From Paracoccaceae bacterium (GTDB lineage: Bacteria > Pseudomonadota > Alphaproteobacteria > Rhodobacterales > Rhodobacteraceae), in the NCBI GenBank assembly GCA_003512825.1, contig DOOI01000030.1:17798-53468 (forward strand): a DNA stretch of 35,671 bases, written 5' to 3'. Positions 16,305 to 22,782 of this stretch are shown piece after piece. The translations under genes were made by a program, and so were the position numbers. The notes below the pieces were generated by a model. It was not told the DNA's origin and ran no database searches. It saw only the letters and a program-made list of their open reading frames with translations. Positions within the stretch are counted from its first letter, which is position 1. Each line of letters begins with the position of its first letter.

Positions 16305-17027
16305 TCAGTTCCTTTCCAATATTCGCGTCAGAGGCAGCAATCGGGTATCGTCTCCGGTTTTGAGGATCATGCCGAAATTCTGATCCACCCCAAGGAACAT
16401 GCCTCGTAATGTCTCCCCCGGCAAAGCAACGGAGGTTTCCTTGCCAAGGTTCCACACCAACCCTTTCCACTCACGGTAAAGCGCGCTGCGACCAGCCGGG
16501 TCATCCAGCCCGTTAAGCCACAGGAGCGAGTGACGCGCCCATGTCTCCAACAGCGTGATACCATCAACCTCGCCGCAACCTTCCTGATTGAGTGCAGTCC
16601 AATTTGGCGTCTGTCCCGGCTCAAGATTGTCCGGCAAGCGCAAAGTTAGGTCTAATGCGACCACCATCCAAAGCGGCTCTGCCTTTGCATCTGTCTCCGG
16701 GCAGATCATCCGCAATCCACCCACATGCGCCCCGTTGAGCCGTAACTCTCCGGTCCAATCGAGATGAACCGAAGTCTCTGGCGGTGCCAGAACGCCCAGC
16801 GCATTTTGCATGGCGACGGCACAGGCCACGATCCCGGCCATTGCCTCTTCCAAATGCGTTTCCGGTGCCAACACCAAAGCAGCGCGCAGCCGCTCTTCCG
16901 TCTGCGACCATACGAGCAAACCTGCCTCAACGCCGCGCTCAGCTTGCGCGACAGCAATCGCCACTGGGTTGGCCGGTCCCGCCGCCAAGCCTGTCAAAAG
17001 GGGCGGAAACACCGGCAATTGGCTCAT
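16305..17027 (-). CDS. Biotin/lipoate-protein-ligase-like protein lacking catalytic motifs
   Basis: This 240-residue protein has the outline of the biotin/lipoate ligase fold. VHLDWTGELRLNGAHVGGLR (about 87-106) corresponds to the KWPNDLLVNGKKxAG segment of biotin ligases. The last 50 residues (WKGLVWNLGKET to LTRILERN) resemble the SH3-like BirA C-terminal domain. The catalytic Lys of KWPND is replaced by Asp here, and the nucleotide-binding GRGRRG loop is missing, the region reading LLVWSQTEERLRAALVL. It may therefore not be an active ligase. The gene overlaps mrp by four bases (ATGA) and lies one base from the DUF6505 gene, so these proteins probably act together. Confidence 0.75.
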   Translation of the reverse strand: MSQLPVFPPLLTGLAAGPANPVAIAVAQAERGVEAGLLVWSQTEERLRAALVLAPETHLEEAMAGIVACAVAMQNALGVLAPPETSVHLDWTGELRLNGAHVGGLRMICPETDAKAEPLWMVVALDLTLRLPDNLEPGQTPNWTALNQEGCGEVDGITLLETWARHSLLWLNGLDDPAGRSALYREWKGLVWNLGKETSVALPGETLRGMFLGVDQNFGMILKTGDDTRLLPLTRILERN

Positions 17028-18124
17028 GCCACACCCTGCGCGATCAGCTGTCGCGCCAAGTCTCTAAACGCCTTCGCCTGAGCGCTTTGGGGCTTTGACA
17101 CCACAATAGGCGCGCCGCCATCTGCCGCGGTTCGGATATCGAGATGGAGAGGGATTTCTGCCAAGAGCGGCACCCCAAGTTTCTCCGCTTCACGCGCCAC
17201 GCCGCCATGACCGAAGATATGTTCTTCATGCCCACAGTTCGAGCAAATATGCGTCGACATGTTCTCGATCAGCCCCAGAATTGGCGTTCCAAGTTTCTTA
17301 AACATATCAATGCCTTTTCGAGCATCGAGCAGCGCAATATCCTGTGGGGTCGAAACGATGACCGCTCCGTCAATCTTCGCCTTCTGACAAAGCGTCATCT
17401 GGACGTCGCCCGTCCCGGGCGGCAGGTCCACAATCAACACATCCAACGCGCCCCATTGCACCTGAAAAAGCATCTGCTGCAACGCCCCCATAAGCATGGG
17501 ACCGCGCCAAACCACCGCTTCATCTTCCTGCGTCAAAAGACCGAGCGACATCAATGTCACGCCATGGTTTCGCAATGGCAGGATTGTCTTGCCATCAGGG
17601 CTTGCAGGACGGCCCGAGACCCCCAACATACGCGGCTGCGAAGGCCCGTAAACATCGGCATCCAAGAGTCCAACGCGCTTGCCCTCGGCCGCGAACGCCG
17701 CGGCAATATTGGCCGATACGGTGGATTTCCCGACCCCACCCTTGCCCGAAGCAATTGCAATCACATGAGCTACGCCCGGGATCTGCTCTGGACCCTGCGC
17801 CTTTGCGCCGTGTGAATGCCCATGCGAATGATCATGACCATGGCCGCCCCCCTTCAAGCTCGGAGGCGGTGCCGCAGCGCTATGCGCCGTCATTGCTACA
17901 GAAACGCGTGCCACTCCTGGAGCAGCCTTCAAAAGCGCCTCGGCTTCGGACCGCGCCGCTTCCATTCGCTTCGAATAGGCTGGATCAATCTCCATCACGA
18001 ACCGTACAGCGTCCGGTTCAACCGTCAGCGCCTTCACCAAACCAGCCGTCACGATATCCTTGCCCGTCACTGGATCTGTGACACTTTTGAGAAGTTCTAA
18101 AACTCCGTCGCGCGTCAGGCTCAT
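17024..18124 (-). CDS. mrp: Iron-sulfur cluster carrier protein Mrp/ApbC
   Basis: Mrp is a P-loop ATPase that carries [4Fe-4S] clusters to apo-proteins. The 366 residues hold an N-terminal MIP18/DUF59-like domain (about 1-75), a His- and Gly-rich linker (94-106, GHGHDHSHGHSHG), and the ATPase domain with GKGGVGKST at 127-135. The C-terminal domain has HICSNCGHEEHIFG, whose CxxC bridges a cluster between two subunits. It overlaps both the DUF6494 gene before it and the ligase-like gene after it by four bases. With two formate dehydrogenases and a multi-cluster ferredoxin beside it, supply of Fe-S clusters to them is a natural inference. The His-rich linker could also bind metal. Confidence 0.94.
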   Translation of the reverse strand: MSLTRDGVLELLKSVTDPVTGKDIVTAGLVKALTVEPDAVRFVMEIDPAYSKRMEAARSEAEALLKAAPGVARVSVAMTAHSAAAPPPSLKGGGHGHDHSHGHSHGAKAQGPEQIPGVAHVIAIASGKGGVGKSTVSANIAAAFAAEGKRVGLLDADVYGPSQPRMLGVSGRPASPDGKTILPLRNHGVTLMSLGLLTQEDEAVVWRGPMLMGALQQMLFQVQWGALDVLIVDLPPGTGDVQMTLCQKAKIDGAVIVSTPQDIALLDARKGIDMFKKLGTPILGLIENMSTHICSNCGHEEHIFGHGGVAREAEKLGVPLLAEIPLHLDIRTAADGGAPIVVSKPQSAQAKAFRDLARQLIAQGVA

Positions 18125-18321
18125 TCTGTTGGTCCTTTAATTTTGCCTTCAACTGTGTGGGTCAACCCCACACCGTCAATTGTCAGCACCATGCGCGCCG
18201 TCACCTCTTTGCCTGTAACCGCAGGCCCCGCTGCGCGCATAGCCTCTTCAATAGCTTGCTGAGAGGTCACCCCCACCTGCTTGAGGAACTTCCGCAAGGA
18301 CATGTTGAATTCGTCATCCAT
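18121..18321 (-). CDS. DUF6494-family small protein
   Basis: This 66-residue protein fits DUF6494 by its N-terminus (MDDEFNMSLRKFLKQVGVTS) and by a C-terminal beta-hairpin-like part (TARMVLTIDGVGLTHTVEG). It has no Cys and no signal peptide. The upstream gap of 66 bases separates it from the multi-cluster ferredoxin gene on the same strand. Its stop overlaps the mrp start as ATGA. Function is unknown. Translational coupling to mrp suggests a small partner of the Fe-S carrier. Confidence 0.78.
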   Translation of the reverse strand: MDDEFNMSLRKFLKQVGVTSQQAIEEAMRAAGPAVTGKEVTARMVLTIDGVGLTHTVEGKIKGPTE

Positions 18322-18387
18322 CTCTTCTTCTCCTCTTTGCGGCGGCCGCCATGGGACGCTGCGGCTTTGATATCGGTCGTCTGGCGG

Positions 18388-20343
18388 TTAGTGGTCCCGG
18401 CGCTTGGACAGGTAATCATCGGTCGTGCGGGGCTTCGGGCGATCCCCCATCGTAAAGGGATTGTCCTTACCATGCGCCTGAGCAGTCACCCGGCAATTGT
18501 CACACATCTGAATGAGCCGCCCAGCACCTTCGCTAAGGAACATCGAATGCTTCCCAGCAAGCTTTTCCATGATCTTTTCAATCGTGGATTTCACCCCAAA
18601 CGCCGCACCGCATTCAACACAGCAAAACGGCTCTTCTTCATTCAGAACCCGCTGCTTCAACGCCGCCTCTGTGGGATCAAATTGGGGCTCCAGAGTAATA
18701 GCCTTCTCAGGGCAGGCTTTCGCGCAGATCCCACATTGCAAACAGGCATCCTCTTGGAAGCGCAGTTCAGGCCGATCGGGATTATCGAGCAAGGCACCTG
18801 AGGGACAAAGCGAAACACATGAAAGGCAAAGCGAACAGCTCTCCGCATTAACCAAAACCGCACCATAGGGTGCCCCTTGAGGGAGAGCGACCGGGGCCTC
18901 GACACCGACCATCAGCGCCTTCGCAGAAAGCCGCGCCACTTGCCGCCGCCCACCCATCGGCAAAACAGTTTCTGCCAACGTCGCTTGAACCGTTACCCCA
19001 TAAAGTGCCTCACAAAGCTGATCCGGCTCGTTCGGATCCAACAGGCGTATTTTGCCCGCACCGCCCATTGCTTCTGCCAACCGCATTTCGCGCTCTAACG
19101 GGTCACGCTCGGTTTTCGGCGATACCAATACATCGACACAGGCAAAGCCCATCGCCAATGCCGCCAAAGCCTCGGCATGCCCAAAGCCAACCAGCGCGGA
19201 CACGCCCAGTGGCAAAACATCGCCCGGCAACCCCCGCGAAAACCGCGCCGACAGCGCGATCATCTCTGCGCCGTGCTCCAGATCATGCACCAAGACACGC
19301 GGCGTGGCGCCCTCTGCGTTCCGATAGGCTTCGAGCATCGCCCGCATCCGCGTCAGCAGATGATCGACGGGCGGTGCATCATATAAAATTGCCCCGGACG
19401 GGCAAAGCGATGAACAGGCTCCGCATCCGGCACAGACCATCGGATCGAGTGCAACGTGGTCACCATCCGGCTGGATCGCGCCCGTTGGGCAAATATCGAT
19501 ACAGCGCGAACATCCTGTTTGAGACGCCCGTGAATGGGCGCACAAATGGCTCTCCAATCGCAAAAATAGCGGCTTTTCAAAAGTACCCACATGCTGCGCT
19601 GCCTGAAACACGGCCTCAGCGACCGCAGGCATGCTCCCTGGATCAGCACGCAAATAACCGTCGCGCTTGTGAGGCGCGGGAAACAGCGATGAGCGCCCTG
19701 AAAGATCAAGGATTATATCGCATTCCGTCCGCGCCCCATCTCTTGGCAAGGACAGGCTAAAGGCTCCCCGTCCACCGGGCTCCAGCAATTGCAGCGCATC
19801 AATTTTGACAGTAAAGGCACCTAACGTTCCCTCAGCGCCCACCATCCGTCCACGTACGGTCTCGAAGGCGCGCGACAGCGGCAGGTCTTCGTCCTCCTCT
19901 AACAGCACCGTCACCGTTAGCGTCTCGGCGAGCCGCTCTGCAGCCGGCAATGTCACCGCAGCCGACCCCAAGATCAGGCAGCGCCCCTCAGACGCTACAT
20001 CGACTGTTTTGATTTGCGGCGCAGGCAAAAGCGCGTCCGCAATCAAAGCCGCCATCTTGGGTGTCGAAACTTTCGCGTCGCTCCATCCGGCCCTGTCGCG
20101 GAGATCGACAAAAAGTGGTGTGTCAACCTCCAACTCCTCCGCAACCTCGGAAAAGCGCTGCGTCTCTTGGGCGCAGGCGATCAAGGCATCTCCTGCTTCA
20201 ATGGCAGCCGCAGCCGATGCAATCTCCGTCGTACAGAGCGCTTTGTGCACTTTCGAACACCGCAACCCGGTAGCGGCAGAAAGCGCCGAAGGGTCAAGCT
20301 TCTGGCTCCCCAAACAGTCGCACAATATCAATTGCTTAGACAT
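18388..20343 (-). CDS. Large multi-cluster 4Fe-4S ferredoxin of the formate dehydrogenase locus
   Basis: This 651-residue soluble protein carries four CxxCxxCxxxCP-type motifs in two pairs: near residues 278-314 (CSRCIDICPTG, CAGCGACSSLCPSG) and 503-544 (CSLCLSCVSLCPSG, CLQCGICAKACPEK). Cys pairs near 574-578 and 614-617 (CCVECG, CDNC) may form a further metal site. The N-terminus also has Cys-rich stretches (LILCDCLG, LRCSKVHKALC). Proteins of this layout accompany DUF3305, DUF3306 and TorD genes in formate dehydrogenase clusters of Shewanella and others. An electron-transfer or maturation role is inferred. I chose ATG 20343, preceded by GGGAGAG, over the GTG one codon upstream. It diverges from the membrane FDH operon. 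Confidence 0.87.
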   Translation of the reverse strand: MSKQLILCDCLGSQKLDPSALSAATGLRCSKVHKALCTTEIASAAAAIEAGDALIACAQETQRFSEVAEELEVDTPLFVDLRDRAGWSDAKVSTPKMAALIADALLPAPQIKTVDVASEGRCLILGSAAVTLPAAERLAETLTVTVLLEEDEDLPLSRAFETVRGRMVGAEGTLGAFTVKIDALQLLEPGGRGAFSLSLPRDGARTECDIILDLSGRSSLFPAPHKRDGYLRADPGSMPAVAEAVFQAAQHVGTFEKPLFLRLESHLCAHSRASQTGCSRCIDICPTGAIQPDGDHVALDPMVCAGCGACSSLCPSGAILYDAPPVDHLLTRMRAMLEAYRNAEGATPRVLVHDLEHGAEMIALSARFSRGLPGDVLPLGVSALVGFGHAEALAALAMGFACVDVLVSPKTERDPLEREMRLAEAMGGAGKIRLLDPNEPDQLCEALYGVTVQATLAETVLPMGGRRQVARLSAKALMVGVEAPVALPQGAPYGAVLVNAESCSLCLSCVSLCPSGALLDNPDRPELRFQEDACLQCGICAKACPEKAITLEPQFDPTEAALKQRVLNEEEPFCCVECGAAFGVKSTIEKIMEKLAGKHSMFLSEGAGRLIQMCDNCRVTAQAHGKDNPFTMGDRPKPRTTDDYLSKRRDH

Positions 20344-20375
20344 CACTCTCCCTCTCCGGCGCGCAAAACTCGCTC

Positions 20376-20399
20376 GACATCCCCCCCCGAGCGGATGTC
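20376..20399. promoter_or_regulatory. Inverted repeat upstream of the ferredoxin gene
   Basis: GACATCC (20376-20382) and GGATGTC (20393-20399) are perfect seven-base arms around ten bases. The repeat lies about 33-56 bases before the ferredoxin start codon on the minus strand. It could be an operator or a hairpin in the leader; I cannot tell which. Confidence 0.35.
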
Positions 20400-20510
20400 A
20401 GCTAGGCACGATTTCCGCGGTTCCGTAAAGGCCTCCACACATGTTTGTAGGTGATTCGCGCCGGAAAGCGGCCATTTATATTCCGACTATTTCACTCTGA
20501 AAAAGCGCGC

Positions 20511-20525
20511 GGGACATTGTGTCCA
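20511..20525. promoter_or_regulatory. Candidate operator, site 2 (membrane FDH control region)
   Basis: GGGACATTGTGTCCA has arms GGACA and TGTCC around TTG. It shares both arms and the outer G and A with site 1 upstream of tupB; only the spacer differs. Confidence 0.6.
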
Positions 20526-20551
20526 ACCCCGAATCCGACCTTCTGGCATTA

Positions 20552-20568
20552 GTGGACAAAATGTCCAC
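20552..20568. promoter_or_regulatory. Candidate operator, site 3 (membrane FDH control region)
   Basis: GTGGACAAAATGTCCAC is the most perfect copy, with seven-base arms around AAA. Its centre is 42 bases from that of site 2, close to four helical turns, so proteins bound at both could lie on the same DNA face. It is 120 bases before the DUF3305 start. Confidence 0.65.
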
Positions 20569-20687
20569 TCGCCTGAGTGCTTCAAAAATAATCAGGTGAT
20601 TCGCGCATTTTTACTTTGCGATCGGCCTTGCCTCGCCCTCATGCTTGTCTCCAAAGGGACGGAAAGTCCGAGGGAGGGAACCAGTCA

Positions 20688-21254
20688 ATGCCACTCGTCC
20701 GCGCATCATTGCCGGTCGGAATCGTTGTCCGACGCTCGCCGGGTGTAACCCGTTGGGCGAAGTGGTCATGGAAAGTGGTAGCTGTTCTTCCCGGAGCTGG
20801 CCCCGCCAATTGGCACGAGCTGCGGTCGGAAGGTGACGTGGCCGAATACCACGCCGCTACTCTTACCCTCGATCTCTGGTCCTCCGATACGGAGGCGTAT
20901 CAAGTCGGCCTGAGCGGCAAGACACCGGGGCTGATCGTTGTTCTCCAAGAAGACCGCGAAGGCACTTCTGACATGCCTTGGATCGCCACGCACATCACTG
21001 CATCGCCCTATGAGGGGCAGGACTACATGGACAGTGGAGAGGGACTGATCGAACAAGTCCCAATGCCTCTCAGCCTCATCGCTTGGGTGCGGGACTTCAT
21101 CGAAGAGCATCACAAAGAAGAGCCGTTCATCAAACGTCAGCGTGACAAGAAGCGCATTGATTTCGTCGAAGACGGCAAAGGCGATGCCCGCGTTCGGCAG
21201 ACCGCTGATGTGTTCCGCTCGCCGTCCTCCCTTCGTCAGGGGGAGCCATCATGA
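20688..21254 (+). CDS. DUF3305 protein of the formate dehydrogenase operon
   Basis: This 188-residue soluble protein fits DUF3305, a family seen beside DUF3306 and TorD genes in proteobacterial formate dehydrogenase clusters. It starts MPLVRASLPVGIVVRRSPGV, followed by WAKWSWKVVAVLPGA. A later part with the pattern TASPYEGQDYMDSGEG (about 105-120) is distinctive, and the C-terminus is rich in charged residues. ATG 20688 is supported by AGGGAGGGAA eight bases upstream; the frame is open back to 20616 but without a ribosome site. It is first in the operon and overlaps DUF3306 by four bases. Function is unknown; an assembly role is inferred from context. Confidence 0.82.
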   Translation: MPLVRASLPVGIVVRRSPGVTRWAKWSWKVVAVLPGAGPANWHELRSEGDVAEYHAATLTLDLWSSDTEAYQVGLSGKTPGLIVVLQEDREGTSDMPWIATHITASPYEGQDYMDSGEGLIEQVPMPLSLIAWVRDFIEEHHKEEPFIKRQRDKKRIDFVEDGKGDARVRQTADVFRSPSSLRQGEPS

Positions 21255-21847
21255 CCCAGTCAGAAACCTCTTTCTGGGCGCGTCGTCGCGCCGGGGTCAA
21301 AGCCGAAGAGGCGGCCCTGAGCGCCAATGAACAGCGCCTCAAAGCCGAAGAGCTGGCTCGCATTCAAGAGGAAAAAACTGACAAAGAACTGCTCGTTGAG
21401 TTGGACCTTAAAGACCCTGACTTGATGGAAATGGGCGACGACTTTTCCGCTTTCATGCAAACCGCAGTTCCAGAGCGCCTGCGCCGTCGCGCGCTTCGCA
21501 AACTTTGGGTCAGCAATCCCGTGCTCGCAAATTTGGACGGGCTTGTAGACCACGGCGAAGATTACTCTGACGCGGCAACAGTGATACCCGACCTCAAGAC
21601 CAGCTACCAAGTGGGCAAGGGTCTTTTAAAACACGTCTTGGCATTAGCGGAACAAGAAGCCGCAAAGAATGCGCCGGCCACGCCGGCCGCCTCTGATCCT
21701 TCTGTCAATGACGAGAGCGAGGACGGCGAGCTCAGCGACGACGAATATCTCGCGGTCGACGAACCTGTTTTGGCATTAGCAGACCCGGAACCCGCGGAGC
21801 CGCCCGCCCTTTCGCGCCGCCACATGCGCTTTTCTTTCGAGAGTTGA
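21251..21847 (+). CDS. DUF3306 protein of the formate dehydrogenase operon
   Basis: This 198-residue, highly charged protein fits DUF3306. The core is FWARRRAGVKAEE (about 8-20) and LDLKDPDLMEMGDDFSAFMQ (about 50-69), followed by VPERLRRRALRKLWVSNPVL, a typical family segment. The last 60 residues are acidic and low in complexity. No cluster ligands or membrane helix are seen. It overlaps the DUF3305 gene by ATGA and precedes the TorD-like gene by seven bases. With DUF3305 and the ferredoxin it forms a set repeatedly found with respiratory formate dehydrogenases. Its molecular role is unknown to me. Confidence 0.82.
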   Translation: MTQSETSFWARRRAGVKAEEAALSANEQRLKAEELARIQEEKTDKELLVELDLKDPDLMEMGDDFSAFMQTAVPERLRRRALRKLWVSNPVLANLDGLVDHGEDYSDAATVIPDLKTSYQVGKGLLKHVLALAEQEAAKNAPATPAASDPSVNDESEDGELSDDEYLAVDEPVLALADPEPAEPPALSRRHMRFSFES

Positions 21848-21854
21848 GGATAAG

Positions 21855-22463
21855 ATGACCGACGCCGCACAGGACATCCGGATCGCCGAAGAAGACCGCC
21901 TCCGCGTTGAGGTCTACGATCTTTTGGCAGCTCTATTGGCAGATCCCCCCTCTAAAGAGCGGTTGCGCGCTTTGGGTCGCTTGGTTGGCGACACGACCCC
22001 TTTCGGCACTGCTGTTGATACGCTGGCCAAACTTGCTCGCGCGACATCCGCCGCCACTGTCGAGCGCGAGTTCAACGACCTGTTTATCGGCATCGGACGG
22101 GGCGAATTGCTGCCCTTCGCCAGCTACTACCTGACTGGCTTTCTCAACGAGAAGCCCCTCGCGACGCTTCGCAAGGACATGGCCGACCTTTCGATTGCAC
22201 GTGCACCAAATGTCTATGAGCCCGAAGACAATATTGCCTCCCTGATGGAGATGATGGCCGGGCTGATTGATGGGCGTTTCGGCGCGCCTGCATCACTCGA
22301 AAAGCAACGAGAATTCTTTAACCGGCACATCGCGCCTTGGGCCGGGCATTTCTACAGCGACCTCGAAAAGGCGCGCGGCTCTGTCTTTTTCCTGCCTGTG
22401 GGCACTTTGGGCCGCATCTTCATCGACATCGAACGGGAGGCCTTTCGCTTGGGAGGCACATGA
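21855..22463 (+). CDS. TorD/DmsD-family molecular chaperone for formate dehydrogenase
   Basis: TorD-family proteins bind the Tat signal of molybdo- or tungsto-enzymes and hold them until cofactor insertion is complete. The 202 residues show the helical family pattern: LRVEVYDLLAALLADPPSKE near the start, FNDLFIGIGRGELLPFASYY (about 74-93) and APNVYEPEDNIASLMEMMAG (about 116-135), the last containing the usual E-P-x-D motif. It lies directly before the Tat-signal gene and the Tat-exported FDH alpha subunit, its likely client. Confidence 0.88.
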   Translation: MTDAAQDIRIAEEDRLRVEVYDLLAALLADPPSKERLRALGRLVGDTTPFGTAVDTLAKLARATSAATVEREFNDLFIGIGRGELLPFASYYLTGFLNEKPLATLRKDMADLSIARAPNVYEPEDNIASLMEMMAGLIDGRFGAPASLEKQREFFNRHIAPWAGHFYSDLEKARGSVFFLPVGTLGRIFIDIEREAFRLGGT

Positions 22464-22473
22464 AAATCCCATT

Positions 22474-22489
22474 CCCGGCAGCAGCCGGG
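22474..22489. other. Small hairpin between the TorD-like and Tat-signal genes
   Basis: CCCGGC (22474-22479) and GCCGGG (22484-22489) can pair around the loop AGCA. No T tract follows, so it is not an intrinsic terminator. It may stabilise the operon message between coding regions. Confidence 0.3.
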
Positions 22490-22543
22490 GCAGACATGGG
22501 TGGGCATCCACCGAAGAGATTGAATACGGGAGAGGAGACGAAC

Positions 22544-22738
22544 ATGACACGTTCCAATGACACCAAAGAAGCCGTCAAACGGCGGGACTTCTTGAAGCTG
22601 GCGGGCACCGCTGCCCCGGCAGCACTTGTTGCCGTTACCGCAGGCACAGACACCGCCGAGGCCGCAGCGCCTCAACCCACCAACGGTTTGCAGGACAACG
22701 CCCATACACGCACCTATTACCAGTTGGCCCGGTTCTAA
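22544..22738 (+). CDS. Small Tat-signal protein of the formate dehydrogenase region
   Basis: This 64-residue protein is little more than a twin-arginine signal: KRRDFLKLAG followed by a hydrophobic stretch and a cleavage-like AEAAAP, then a mature part of some 20 residues ending in YYQLARF. Such short Tat-target proteins are commonly encoded just upstream of the alpha subunit in this class of formate dehydrogenase. ATG 22544 is preceded by GAGAGGAGACG. Its role is not established; a small periplasmic or membrane-tethered partner of the complex is possible. Confidence 0.85.
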   Translation: MTRSNDTKEAVKRRDFLKLAGTAAPAALVAVTAGTDTAEAAAPQPTNGLQDNAHTRTYYQLARF

Positions 22739-22782
22739 GCGCCACTCGCTCATCACAGCCCGACCCTACGAGGGAGAAAACA

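Larger units (their letters stand above)
20344..20687. other. Divergent control region between the ferredoxin and membrane FDH operons
   Basis: This 344-base stretch has no convincing gene. From left to right it holds the ferredoxin ribosome site (20344-20358, minus strand); a seven-base-arm inverted repeat at 20376-20399; an AT-rich patch near 20472-20484; two copies of the GGACA-N3-TGTCC operator with centres 42 bases apart (20518 and 20560); a CCTGA/TCAGG repeat at about 20573-20597; and the AGGGAGGGAA ribosome site for the DUF3305 gene (20671-20680). I found no sigma-54 -24/-12 element and no FNR box. Confidence 0.6.

Noticed and set aside
20344..20687. A sigma-54 promoter upstream of the membrane FDH operon, expected from the NtrC-like regulator
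   Set aside because: No TGGCAC-N5-TTGC match is visible on the plus strand, and the regulator itself lacks the GAFTGA loop.
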